From NCBI RefSeq assembly GCF_900188245.1, contig NZ_FZOK01000005.1, positions 1-64,000 on the forward strand: DNA of 64,000 bases, written 5' to 3'. The translations under genes were made by a program, and so were the position numbers. This DNA is from Belliella buryatensis (GTDB taxonomy: Bacteria; Bacteroidota; Bacteroidia; Cytophagales; Cyclobacteriaceae). Below are positions 51,389 to 60,448 of the stretch, in pieces. The notes under the pieces were generated by a model that saw only the letters and a program-made list of their open reading frames with translations, was not told the origin of the DNA and did not search any database. Within the stretch, counting starts at the first letter, position 1; the number at the start of each line of letters is the position of its first letter.

Positions 51389-53059
51389 TTAGAACAATCC
51401 GGTGATATTTCCATCGGCATCTATGTCAATATTTTCTGCGGCGGGCTTGGATGGTAGTCCAGGCATGCGCATAATGGTGCCTGCTATTGGAATGATGAAG
51501 CCAGCACCTGCGGCAATGTCAAATTCTCTAATTTTGATCGTGAATCCTTTTGGTCTGTTGATCAATTTTGGGTCATCTGATAGTGAATACTGTGTTTTGG
51601 CAATGCAAATGGGGACTTTATCAAGTCCAATTTTATTGAAAAGCCTAATTTGCTGTTTGGCTTTGAGGCTATATTCGACTTCAGCTGCACCGTAGATTTT
51701 TCTAGCAACAGTTTCTATCTTCTGCTCAATTGGCCAATCAAAATTATAAAGGGGGGTGAAATTACTTTTACCAGATTCAGCTACTTCTTTGACTACTTTT
51801 GCCAAATCTATACAGCCTTCTCCTCCTTTTTCCCATCCCTCGGAGATAGCTGCTTTTACACCTAATGCTTCACATCTTTTTAGCACTATGTCGATTTCTT
51901 CGTCAGTGTCTGTATAAAACTTATTGATGGCCACTACTGGGCAAAGCATGAAGTGCTTGATGTTTTCAATGTGTTTTTCCAGATTTTCTAAGCCAACCTT
52001 GACAGCTTCGGCATTCGGCTCCTTTAGGGCTTCAAATTTTACCCCTGCATGACTTTTTAAAGCTCTGATGGTAGTGACGATAACCGCTAAGTCTGGTTTT
52101 AATCCACCGTATTGGCATTTGAGGTCGAGGAACTTTTCTCCTCCAAGGTCAGAGGCAAATCCTGCCTCTGTGACTACATAATCAGCCAAAGATAAACCCA
52201 TTCGAGTAGCTATGATGGAGTTGGAACCTTGTGCAATATTGGCAAAAGGGCCACCATGAATGATGGCTGGGTTTCCCTCGATGGTTTGTACCAAGTTTGG
52301 CATGATGGTATGCTTGAGCAAAGCTGTCATGGCACCTTGTGCCTTCAGCTCTCTGGCATAGACTGGCTGATTGTCGTAAGTATAAGCGACAATGATATTG
52401 CCGAGTTTTTCTTTTAGGTCTACCAAGTCTTTGGCAAGGCAAAGCGCTGCCATAACTTCAGAAGCTGCGGTAATGTCAAATCCAGACTCTCTTGGAATTC
52501 CTTGGGCTGCTCCACCCAAACCTGTAACAATATCGCGAAGTGCCCTTTCATTCATATCCATGACACGTTTCCAGACAATTTTTCGAGCATCAATATTTAG
52601 TGTGTTACCTTGATGGATATGGTTGTCTAAAAGTGCTGCCAGAAGGTTATGAGATTTTTCTATAGCAGCAAAGTCTCCTGTAAAATGTAAATTAATAGAT
52701 TCCATTGGGAGGACCTGAGAGTATCCTCCTCCTGCGGCTCCACCTTTCATTCCAAATACAGGGCCCAATGAAGGCTCCCTTAACACTACAGCTGTTTTGA
52801 CACCTATTTTATTCAGCCCTTCACAGAGCCCAATGCTTGCTGTCGTCTTTCCCTCTCCTGCTATGGTAGGGGTGATGGCAGTCACTAGGATCAGTTTTTT
52901 ACCAACCATTTTTGACTCTTCGATCAATTTTAGAGGGAGCTTTGCGACGTACTTTCCATAGGGGCGGAGGTCATCTTCATCAATTTGGAGTTTTAGAGCA
53001 ATTTGATTGATAGGGCGCATGGTGGAAGCTCTTGCTATTTCTTGGTCTGTTAATTTCAT
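51389..53059 (-). CDS. fhs: Formate-tetrahydrofolate ligase
   Basis: Makes 10-formyl-THF from formate, THF and ATP for one-carbon metabolism. 556 residues with the ATP-binding TPTIAGEGKTTASIGL, LREPSLGPVFGMKGGAAGGGYSQV, HFTGDFAAIEKSHNLLAALLDNHI, and the C-terminal AGAGFIIPIAGTIMRMPGLPSKPAAENID. Monocistronic. A minus-strand TATATTTG box at 53206-53213 would give a leader of about 140 bases that includes a small hairpin at 53171-53188. Confidence 0.97.
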   Translation of the reverse strand: MKLTDQEIARASTMRPINQIALKLQIDEDDLRPYGKYVAKLPLKLIEESKMVGKKLILVTAITPTIAGEGKTTASIGLCEGLNKIGVKTAVVLREPSLGPVFGMKGGAAGGGYSQVLPMESINLHFTGDFAAIEKSHNLLAALLDNHIHQGNTLNIDARKIVWKRVMDMNERALRDIVTGLGGAAQGIPRESGFDITAASEVMAALCLAKDLVDLKEKLGNIIVAYTYDNQPVYARELKAQGAMTALLKHTIMPNLVQTIEGNPAIIHGGPFANIAQGSNSIIATRMGLSLADYVVTEAGFASDLGGEKFLDLKCQYGGLKPDLAVIVTTIRALKSHAGVKFEALKEPNAEAVKVGLENLEKHIENIKHFMLCPVVAINKFYTDTDEEIDIVLKRCEALGVKAAISEGWEKGGEGCIDLAKVVKEVAESGKSNFTPLYNFDWPIEQKIETVARKIYGAAEVEYSLKAKQQIRLFNKIGLDKVPICIAKTQYSLSDDPKLINRPKGFTIKIREFDIAAGAGFIIPIAGTIMRMPGLPSKPAAENIDIDADGNITGLF

Positions 53060-53205
53060 ATTTTCTATCCTTTTTACTTTGGTCTAAAATAACCAAAAAG
53101 AGCAGCTTAAAAACTGATTTTGATCCTATTCCTGAAATTTATCCAATTGAGGTGAAAAAGTTTGTTGTACAGAAGGCAGGCTCCTTCTTTTTGTGGTAGG
53201 TATTT

Positions 53206-53213
53206 CAAATATA
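53206..53213 (-). promoter_or_regulatory. Candidate -7 box, fhs
   Basis: TATATTTG on the minus strand, exact match to TAnnTTTG. The upstream -33 region is poor. Confidence 0.35.
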
Positions 53214-53343
53214 AATTATCTCTATTTATCATTTATCGCACTTGGAAAATTATATAAATCGGTCAAGCAGGAGACGAATCATTCATATTTGATAGTATTT
53301 AGGACTATTTTGTAAAAAACATTCTTTCCTAACACGAAAAACT

Positions 53344-53351
53344 TATATTTG
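53344..53351 (+). promoter_or_regulatory. Candidate -7 box, symporter gene
   Basis: TATATTTG, exact match, 43 bases before the ATG at 53395. No -33 box at the standard distance. Confidence 0.35.
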
Positions 53352-53394
53352 AAGCACTCAAAATAATTTAAACCCTATTAATTAACCTCAACCT

Positions 53395-55038
53395 ATGTTA
53401 TTAGAACCTTTAGACCTTATTGTATTTATTGGGTATTGTTGCCTGATAATCGGAATGGGGCTTTTTGTCTCTAGAGAGAAGAAAGGCCATGTTAAAAACT
53501 CACAAGACTATTTTCTTGCATCCAAAGCCTTGCCATGGTGGGCTGTAGGAGCATCACTGATCGCTTCCAATATTTCTGCTGAGCAGTTTATTGGAATGTC
53601 TGGATCCGGATTTGCACTTGGATTGGCAATTTCCACTTATGAATGGATGGCGGCGATCACTTTATTAGTTGTAGCGATTTTCTTTTTGCCTGTTTACATC
53701 AAGAAGGGCATTTATACCATGCCCGGTTTTCTTCTAGATAGGTATGATACAAGGGTCCGCACCACCATGGCGATCTTTTGGCTTGCCTTATATGTATTTG
53801 TAAACTTGACCTCAGTACTTTACTTAGGTGCCTTGAGCTTGAATACTATCCTAGATGTGCCTATGCGCTATGCAATTATTGGTCTGGCTCTTTTTGCTAT
53901 GATTTACTCCATTTATGGAGGATTGAAAGCAGTGGCTTGGACTGATGTCGTACAGGTTTTCTTTTTGATAGCAGGTGGATTAGCTACGACTTACATCGCC
54001 TTGACTATGGTAGGTGATGGCAGTGCTTGGGAGGGCCTAGGTCTCTTGAGAAAAGAAGTTCCTGGACATTTCTCAATGATCTTGTCCAAAGGTGAAATGA
54101 TGATTCCTGATGGGAAAGGTGCTACAAAAGATGCATACCTTGATTTACCTGGACTGAGTGTTTTGGTAGGAGGGATGTGGATTACCAATTTGTCCTACTG
54201 GGGCTTCAATCAATACATCACGCAGAGAGCATTAGCTGCTAAGAGTCTGGATGAAGCGCAGAAAGGGATGATCTTTGCAGGTTTTCTGAAGCTTTTGATG
54301 CCTTTGATAGTGGTGATTCCTGGGATTGCAGCTTTGGTTATCGTAAATAATGGGATGGATGTGACATTTGTGGAATCTATGAAGGATCCAGTCACAGGTA
54401 TTGTGAAGTCAGACAGAGCATATCCTACTTTGTTACAACTGCTACCTGTTGGGTTGAAGGGACTAGCTTTTGCGGCATTGACAGCGGCGATTGTGTCTTC
54501 GTTAGCATCCATGGCAAATAGTACTTCGACCATCTTTACAATGGATATTTATAAGAAATATTTTGGTCAGGATGCTTCTGAAGCTAAGCAGGTAAAAGTT
54601 GGTAGAATTACGGCAGCAGTGGCATTTGTCATAGCGGCGATCATAGCTCCAGCTCTCGGGCAATTGGATCAAGCATTTCAGTTTATTCAGGAATATACGG
54701 GTTTTATTAGTCCGGGTGTGTTTGCAATCTTTTTCTTTGGTGTGTTTTGGAAAAAAACGACCTCTAATGCTGCTTTAGTCGGTGCCGCACTCAGTATTCC
54801 TTTGTCTGTAGTGTTGAAATTCTTATGGCCTGAACTACCATTCTTGGATAGAATGGGTATTGTATTTTTGGTTTTGGCAGCTTTGATGATTGTCATTAGT
54901 TTATTGGAGGGCAAAGGGAAAGACCATCCAAAAAGCATCGATATTTCAGGAGATATCTTCAAGACAAGTACTGGATTCAAAATTGGAGCCTTTATCATTA
55001 CTTTGATTACTACGGCACTTTATATAGTGTTTTGGTAA
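53395..55038 (+). CDS. Sodium/solute symporter (SSS family), probably sugar
   Basis: 547 residues with about 14 hydrophobic segments. Family features: DYFLASKALPWWAVGASLIASNISAEQFIGMSGSGFA (the Na+/substrate region of SGLT-type proteins), YSIYGGLKAVAWTDVVQVFFLIAGG, and AALTAAIVSSLASMANSTSTIFTMDIYKKY, the SSS signature. The closest characterised relatives are SGLT-type sugar symporters such as vSGLT. Inner-membrane, single gene, followed by a strong terminator. The substrate is inferred only from family resemblance. Confidence 0.92.
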   Translation: MLLEPLDLIVFIGYCCLIIGMGLFVSREKKGHVKNSQDYFLASKALPWWAVGASLIASNISAEQFIGMSGSGFALGLAISTYEWMAAITLLVVAIFFLPVYIKKGIYTMPGFLLDRYDTRVRTTMAIFWLALYVFVNLTSVLYLGALSLNTILDVPMRYAIIGLALFAMIYSIYGGLKAVAWTDVVQVFFLIAGGLATTYIALTMVGDGSAWEGLGLLRKEVPGHFSMILSKGEMMIPDGKGATKDAYLDLPGLSVLVGGMWITNLSYWGFNQYITQRALAAKSLDEAQKGMIFAGFLKLLMPLIVVIPGIAALVIVNNGMDVTFVESMKDPVTGIVKSDRAYPTLLQLLPVGLKGLAFAALTAAIVSSLASMANSTSTIFTMDIYKKYFGQDASEAKQVKVGRITAAVAFVIAAIIAPALGQLDQAFQFIQEYTGFISPGVFAIFFFGVFWKKTTSNAALVGAALSIPLSVVLKFLWPELPFLDRMGIVFLVLAALMIVISLLEGKGKDHPKSIDISGDIFKTSTGFKIGAFIITLITTALYIVFW

Positions 55039-55088
55039 AAAAGGCCACACCGCCACTTGATAAAAGTGGACTTGCATATTTAGCAAAA

Positions 55089-55128
55089 GCCTAGAATTTT
55101 CAGAATATTGAAAATTCTAGGCTTTTTT
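55089..55128 (+). terminator. Intrinsic terminator of the symporter gene
   Basis: A perfect 14-bp stem (GCCTAGAATTTTCA 55089-55102, TGAAAATTCTAGGC 55109-55122), 6-base loop, then six T. Confidence 0.85.
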
Positions 55129-55241
55129 GATTCCATGGCAGGAATATTGCGTGTTTTTTAGTTATTCGGCTTTAGCCTTTGTTTTGAAAAAAACATAAGT
55201 TGATCAAATCAACTTTTTTAAATCTAAAAAATATATTCATC

Positions 55242-56768
55242 ATGGCATTAATCGGAGAGATCATCAAAAAATCTGTTGAGACAGTTGATAAAATTTTCAC
55301 CAATGATAATCCCAAGGAAGCTCAGTTGAAAGTTTTGGAAGAACTACTAAGTACAGCACGGAATACAGCTTTTGGTAAGTATTATCAATTTGAACGTATT
55401 CTCAAATCTGAAGATATTAGGAAGTCATTTGAAGCTGAGTTACCTTATTTTGATTATGAACAGTTGCGCGAGCGCTGGTGGCAAAAAGTAATAGATGGGG
55501 GAGAGGATATTACTTGGCCTGGGAAAGTTGATTTTTTTGCTGTTTCTAGTGGAACGACTAGTACCAAAAAACATATTCCTGTAACAGAAGACATGCTTCA
55601 ATCCATCAGAAGTGCTGGTATTCAGCAGATAAAAGGAGTTGCAGATTTTGACTTACCAGCTGAGTTTTTTGAAAAAGAAATTCTGATGTTTGGTAGCAGT
55701 ACTAATCTCAAAGAGGTCAATGGACATCTTGAAGGTGAAATTAGTGGGATTAGTGCCAGTCAGATTCCGTTTTGGTTTGAGGGGTTTTACAGACCGGGCA
55801 AAGATATTTCTGCGATAGATGATTGGGATTTGAGAGTGGAAGAATTGGCGAAGCAGTCGGCTGACTGGGATATCGGGGCGATATCTGGGATTCCTTCCTG
55901 GATAGAATTGATGCTCAAGAAAGTGATCGAATATAATCAGGTGAATCATATTCATGAAGTATGGCCAAATTTTCAGGTTTATACATCCGGTGGGGTGGCA
56001 TTTGATCCTTACAGGCAGTCATTTGAGAAGCTATGTGGTCAACCGATTACCGTGATTGATACTTATCTGGCATCAGAAGGATATATAGCAACCCAGCTAC
56101 GTAAGGAAACTGATTCCATGGCATTGATTACAGATAATGGTATTTACTTTGAATTCATTCCTTTCATTCCTGAAAACGTGAATGACGATGGAAGTGTAAA
56201 TCAAAATGCCAAATCAATCCATATTGAAGATGTAGAAGAAGGTGTGGATTATGTCCTGCTGATGAGTACTGTGTCTGGTGCTTGGAGATATATGATAGGG
56301 GATACTGTTGCATTTACTGATAAAGAGAGAGCAGAGATCAAGATTACAGGGAGAACAAAGCATTTTCTCAATGTAGTGGGTTCACAGCTTTCTGTGATAC
56401 AAATGAATAAAGCCCTTAAAGTATTGGGTGATGATTTTGGTTTTGATGTCAAAGAGTTTACCGTGGCAGCAATCTTAGAATCGGATGAATACTTGCACAG
56501 GTGGTATTTGGGTACAGATGGTGTTGCGAAGGAAAATGAAAAGCAGGTAGCTGATCGACTGGATGAAATTTTGAAAGAGCATAATAAAAACTACAAGGTT
56601 GCAAGAAATAAAGCCCTTAAGGGTGTTGAGGTAAAGCTTATCAGTGATGAAATTTTCAGAAAATGGACAGCCAAAACTAAGCAGAAAGGTGGACAGGTCA
56701 AATTCCCTAGAGTGATGAAGGAAAAGGATTTCAGAGCCTGGGAGGATTTTGTTGCTAATCTAGGATAG
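55242..56768 (+). CDS. GH3-family acyl-adenylate-forming protein
   Basis: 508 residues matching the GH3 superfamily (PF03321). LLSTARNTAFGKYYQF at the N-terminus, nucleotide-binding FFAVSSGTTSTKKHIPVTEDML, VYTSGGVAFDPYR, IDTYLASEGYIATQ, and the hinge MIGDTVAFTDKERAEIKITGRTKHFLNVVGSQLS. Plant GH3 enzymes join amino acids to auxin or jasmonate; the bacterial members' substrates are unknown. A TTG at 55200 extends the frame, but the ATG at 55242 is the natural start. The 3' end overlaps the convergent metalloprotein gene by 14 bases. Confidence 0.92.
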   Translation: MALIGEIIKKSVETVDKIFTNDNPKEAQLKVLEELLSTARNTAFGKYYQFERILKSEDIRKSFEAELPYFDYEQLRERWWQKVIDGGEDITWPGKVDFFAVSSGTTSTKKHIPVTEDMLQSIRSAGIQQIKGVADFDLPAEFFEKEILMFGSSTNLKEVNGHLEGEISGISASQIPFWFEGFYRPGKDISAIDDWDLRVEELAKQSADWDIGAISGIPSWIELMLKKVIEYNQVNHIHEVWPNFQVYTSGGVAFDPYRQSFEKLCGQPITVIDTYLASEGYIATQLRKETDSMALITDNGIYFEFIPFIPENVNDDGSVNQNAKSIHIEDVEEGVDYVLLMSTVSGAWRYMIGDTVAFTDKERAEIKITGRTKHFLNVVGSQLSVIQMNKALKVLGDDFGFDVKEFTVAAILESDEYLHRWYLGTDGVAKENEKQVADRLDEILKEHNKNYKVARNKALKGVEVKLISDEIFRKWTAKTKQKGGQVKFPRVMKEKDFRAWEDFVANLG

Positions 56769-57327
56769 ACCTGTTTTCCATCATGTAAATGATTTCTTCT
56801 GGAGGGAGATAAAGTTTGTTGATTTTCTGTATGTATTTTTCAGGCATGCCTGCTTCGTGGAGGATGAAGTTTTTGGTGCTAAGAATATAATCTCCCAATC
56901 CATGATCTACTGCATAGGTATCGGCAACCCTTTCAGCAGCGATAATAAAGCTCTTGGAGGTCAAATAACCAATTCCAAATAAGAATAAGGGCCAATTGCT
57001 TCTATTGAGATAATCCATGATATGACCGAGCTCGTGCCCAATCCACCCTATCAAGACATCCTCAGGAAGCTCTTGTATGGGTTTTACATTTCCTTTTAAT
57101 TTAAAAAATCTGCTGATCTTGATGATATAACTTCTGTCTTTTCTAGAACCCAGCATGGTATTGAATCTAGGCTGAGCTTGCATGACAGATTTTCGAATGT
57201 TTTCACTGAGAACAAACTCAATTTTTACATTTTTCATATCTGGATAAAAATCCAAAGCCTTGATGATGACTTCATTTAATTCTTTTGGAATGCTATTTTG
57301 AATGTATTTTGTTTCACTTATTCGCAT
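56755..57327 (-). CDS. M48-like HExxH metalloprotein
   Basis: 190 residues with WIGHELGHIMDYL, an HExxH zinc motif near residue 104, and AAERVADTYAVDHG downstream. There the E-x-x-x-D arrangement supplies the third ligand as in M48/gluzincin peptidases. A hydrophobic stretch between them (WPLFLFGIGYLTSKSFII) may be membrane-associated. It is shorter than HtpX or Ste24 and has no signal peptide. It convergently overlaps the GH3 gene by 14 bases. Probably an active zinc protease or a related cytoplasmic metalloenzyme. Confidence 0.75.
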   Translation of the reverse strand: MRISETKYIQNSIPKELNEVIIKALDFYPDMKNVKIEFVLSENIRKSVMQAQPRFNTMLGSRKDRSYIIKISRFFKLKGNVKPIQELPEDVLIGWIGHELGHIMDYLNRSNWPLFLFGIGYLTSKSFIIAAERVADTYAVDHGLGDYILSTKNFILHEAGMPEKYIQKINKLYLPPEEIIYMMENRSILD

Positions 57328-57381
57328 CCTGTTATTATACTATTTTTTTTAGATGAAGTCAAATCACAGCTGGGAGACAAT

Positions 57382-58458
57382 TTAATCAATTTCTTGAATT
57401 TGGACTTTCCTCAAAGGTTTCTCCCACGAAAAAGTAGCCGAGATAGGATAGTGATCAGAGTAATCTACTTCTCTATGAGTTTTGAAAGATTTGATTTCTA
57501 GAATGTCATCGTAGAAAATGTTGTCGATTCTGAGAAAGAAAAGGACTTTGTTGTAGGTGAAGCCAAAACCTCTTCCAGCTTTTTCAAAGGCATTATTCAT
57601 AGTTTTTCTTAGAGAAAAATATGTGTAGCTGTAAGGAACATCATTGAAGTCTCCGACAAGTATATTTGCATAAGGACTATTGCGCATGTGTTCCATCAAT
57701 ACGCCAAGCTGAGAAGCCCGCACCACTTGTCCGTTTTTTAATTTCTTAAGAGTTTCTTTGTAGTTCTCTTTGATGCCATCTAAGTCAGAAAGTCCCTCAG
57801 AAGGAATGGACATGGATTCGAGGTGGGCATTGTAGATCCGGATAGTATCTCTGTCTACTTTAATGTCTGCAAAGATGACTCCATTATTTTTTCTTGTATC
57901 GAATACTCTTCCCTCATTGATGATTGGATAGCGGCTGAAAATAGCCATTCCATACGATCGTTTTTTGATATTACCATCGATTACTTGGTAAGAATATTCA
58001 TACCCTTGATCGTTTGCCAAAGCTTTGATGGCATTTCGAGATGGAGTGGTATAATCCTGATAGAACTCTTGAAAACATTTGATGTCTGAAGGATTGTCTT
58101 GGAGCCATTTGGTGATGTTTTGGGTGACAGTTTTCCGGTCTTGACCATCTTTGGCGTAATTGAGTAAATGTACATTATAACTCAATACAGAAAGGCCATT
58201 CGTATTCTCTGGAATTGCATTCAACTGAAATGTGATCCCAATAAACTTCCAGCCAATGATGATCGCTATCAATGGAATTAGCGCTAATTTTCTACCTGCA
58301 AGCACGAGTAATACCAAGATGATTGCATTGACCACAATCAATGGAGGAATCAATAGTGTCAATAATCCAGCATAGGGAAAAAATTCAGGTGATATATAAA
58401 CACTGAAAAAAAGGAAGATCGAAATCAAAAAGATAAATCCAGTTAGGAAACGCAACAT
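57382..58458 (-). CDS. Membrane-anchored endonuclease/exonuclease/phosphatase-family protein
   Basis: Three N-terminal hydrophobic segments (about 3-22, 28-52, 58-75) are followed by an EEP domain: VLSYNVHLLNYAKDG, KCFQEFYQD with the metal-binding Glu, YNAHLES, VGDFNDVPYSYTY, and DHYPISATF. The catalytic Glu, Asp/Asn and His are all visible. The domain would face the periplasm. EEP proteins include phosphodiesterases, nucleases and sphingomyelinases; the substrate is unknown. Single gene. Confidence 0.9.
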   Translation of the reverse strand: MLRFLTGFIFLISIFLFFSVYISPEFFPYAGLLTLLIPPLIVVNAIILVLLVLAGRKLALIPLIAIIIGWKFIGITFQLNAIPENTNGLSVLSYNVHLLNYAKDGQDRKTVTQNITKWLQDNPSDIKCFQEFYQDYTTPSRNAIKALANDQGYEYSYQVIDGNIKKRSYGMAIFSRYPIINEGRVFDTRKNNGVIFADIKVDRDTIRIYNAHLESMSIPSEGLSDLDGIKENYKETLKKLKNGQVVRASQLGVLMEHMRNSPYANILVGDFNDVPYSYTYFSLRKTMNNAFEKAGRGFGFTYNKVLFFLRIDNIFYDDILEIKSFKTHREVDYSDHYPISATFSWEKPLRKVQIQEID

Positions 58459-58634
58459 AGCATGTAGATTAGAAATCGAAAATATGCCTATTCATCAATC
58501 TTTCCAAGTAATTTATTTCAATGGGTGGGTTATTCAAATGGAAAGCATAGAAGAATTATAAGAAATACTCAAAAAGTGGGCAATTTCCACTCCTCTTAAA
58601 AATAAACCAAAGGTATTGATACTCCCAGTACTAG

Positions 58635-58955
58635 TTATTCACCTGCATCATGCCTTTTTGGGATTTCAGGATTGATAAAGGTAAAGCCTCTGGCTTCATT
58701 TCCTTCATAAAAATCTATCTGCATCCCCATCAAAAACATATAGTGCTTTTTCTCAATCAAAACGGGGATGTGATTTAGTACAAACTGCTCATCACCTTCT
58801 TTGGCCTTGTCAAAACCCAAAGCATAGGACATTCCACCACATCCTCCACCTTTGACTCCCACTCTGAGATGATAGTCAGCAGGGATATTTTTATTATCCA
58901 TGATGTTTTTGATTTCAATTTGAGCTTTTTCTGTGATGCTAATAGGTATAATCAT
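58635..58955 (-). CDS. IscA/HesB-like protein lacking the C-terminal CxC
   Basis: 106 residues with the A-type Fe-S carrier fold: ISITEKAQIEIKNIMDNK, LRVGVKGGGCGGMSYALGF with Cys39, and GFTFINPEIP. The usual C-terminal CGCG motif, which together with Cys39 holds the cluster or iron in IscA, SufA and ErpA, is absent; the protein ends EIPKRHDAGE. Other reading frames after position 58660 contain no such motif, so this is not a simple frameshift. It may bind iron differently or be a structural variant common to its lineage. It is remote from the SUF operon. Confidence 0.88.
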   Translation of the reverse strand: MIIPISITEKAQIEIKNIMDNKNIPADYHLRVGVKGGGCGGMSYALGFDKAKEGDEQFVLNHIPVLIEKKHYMFLMGMQIDFYEGNEARGFTFINPEIPKRHDAGE

Positions 58956-59275
58956 GTCTGATTAATTCAAATCGTACTATTTGGGTTCCATTCTAGTGTA
59001 AAATTAGGCTTTCAATTTTAGAATATAGGATTGATTGAAAAAAATAATCTTTTTCAATATAATTCGTATATGGTTAAAAATTGAACCAGTTTTATATTTT
59101 ATTGAATAAAAAATTCTATTTATAGTTTATAATTAAACCAAAAAAAATTAAATTGACAAAAAATTGATCAAATACAGTTTTAATATGATCAATGGTTCCG
59201 CCCAATATAACCATTTTTATAAGTGTCTTTTTAAGATGCTTGACTTCATTTATTAATCACTAATTATTTATAACC
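58956..59275. other. AT-rich divergent intergenic region
   Basis: This gap lies between the IscA-like gene (minus) and the Tat-exported aminotransferase gene (plus). It holds an inverted pair TTGATCA (59164-59170) and TGATCAA (59186-59192), 15 bases apart, about 85 bases before the ATG, a possible operator. No exact TAnnTTTG box, terminator or RNA gene was recognised. Confidence 0.45.
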
Positions 59276-60445
59276 ATGAATAGAAATCTTAACAGAAGAG
59301 GTTGGATCAAAAAATCTCTATTGGGCTTTGGAGCTTTAACCACTGCGCCTCAATTAGCTAAAGCATTTATTGGCAACGTGTGGCAGCCAACAGTAAAATC
59401 AACCTTTTATGAAATAACACCGACTTTCAATTTAGATGAACCGAGGATGTTGGCAAGGTTGTCCGCTAATGAAAACCCTTATGGTCCTTCTCCAACTGTC
59501 CGCACTGCGATCAAAGATGCAATCTCTTTGGGTAACAGGTATGCTCATAGAGATGCAGCAGAATTGATCGAATTGATAGCGGAGAAAGAGGGAGTGAGCA
59601 CCAAGCACATCATGTTAGGGCCAGGATCTTCGGATTTATTGGAGAAAGTAGCCTTTGTTTCTTTTCCGGCAGGAGGGAATATCGTTTCAGCAGATCCTGC
59701 TTATATGTCTATCATCAGTACTGCTAGAGCTTTGGGTGCCATTTGGAAGCCAGTCAAACTTACTGCTGATTACGCTCATGACTTGAATGGGATGAAAGAA
59801 GCTATTGATGCTGATACTAAGTTAATCTATGTATGTAACCCAAATAATCCAACTGGGTCTATTACCAATTCTGATCAATTGCATCAATTTTGTTCCGATG
59901 CATCTTCCAAAGTTCCGGTATTTGTAGATGAAGCTTATTTGGAATTTTTGGATGATAGTCAAAGCCATTCGATGGTTAACCTTGTAGCTGATGGAGCAGA
60001 TGTGATTGTTGCACGAACTTTTAGTAAGATTCATGGAATGGCGGGATTGAGAATAGGATACATCGTTGCTCAGCCAGAACGAATTGCCTCTATCACAGAC
60101 AAAGTTAGAAGTACCATGGGCTTGTGCTCAACTTCACTGAAAGGTGCACTAGCTAGCTTTATGGATGAAGCTTTTTTGCATGAATGCAAATCTCTCAATA
60201 GTTCATGTAGAAAATATCTGGTAGAAGAGATCACAAGCTTAGGTTATGAAGTGATACCTTCCTATACCAGCTTTGTGCTATTTCCTATTGCTATGAATGG
60301 ACAAGCTTTTATGAAAGGGATGTATGAAGAAGGTGTAAGTATTCGTGTATTTAGCATAGAAGACCAGCCCTTCTGTAGAGTCAGTATAGGTACCATGGAG
60401 GAGATGGAGTATTTCGTAGAGGTATTTAAAAAAGTTACTGCTTAG
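59276..60445 (+). CDS. Tat-exported HisC-like PLP aminotransferase
   Basis: 389 residues. The N-terminus carries a twin-arginine signal (LNRRGWIKKSLLGFGALTTAP, Arg7-Arg8), followed by a fold-type I aminotransferase of the histidinol-phosphate type. ARLSANENPYGPSPTVR, VCNPNNPTGS, VDEAYLEF and the PLP-binding Lys251 in ARTFSKIHGMAGLRIGY are all intact. The Tat signal means the enzyme folds with its PLP in the cytoplasm and works in the periplasm, unlike biosynthetic HisC. It lies 3 bases before a permease gene. The substrate is unknown; export rules against a role in histidine synthesis. Confidence 0.9.
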   Translation: MNRNLNRRGWIKKSLLGFGALTTAPQLAKAFIGNVWQPTVKSTFYEITPTFNLDEPRMLARLSANENPYGPSPTVRTAIKDAISLGNRYAHRDAAELIELIAEKEGVSTKHIMLGPGSSDLLEKVAFVSFPAGGNIVSADPAYMSIISTARALGAIWKPVKLTADYAHDLNGMKEAIDADTKLIYVCNPNNPTGSITNSDQLHQFCSDASSKVPVFVDEAYLEFLDDSQSHSMVNLVADGADVIVARTFSKIHGMAGLRIGYIVAQPERIASITDKVRSTMGLCSTSLKGALASFMDEAFLHECKSLNSSCRKYLVEEITSLGYEVIPSYTSFVLFPIAMNGQAFMKGMYEEGVSIRVFSIEDQPFCRVSIGTMEEMEYFVEVFKKVTA

Positions 60446-60448
60446 GTT

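Larger units (their letters stand above)
53060..53394. other. Divergent intergenic region, fhs and symporter
   Basis: It contains TATATTTG boxes for both genes and, in the fhs leader, an AGAAGG/CCTTCT hairpin (53171-53188). I saw no riboswitch-like conserved core, terminator, RNA gene or coding frame. Confidence 0.5.

Noticed and set aside
53171-53188. Hairpin in the fhs leader as a folate riboswitch
   Set aside because: Only a 6-bp stem is visible, with no conserved core of a known tetrahydrofolate riboswitch.
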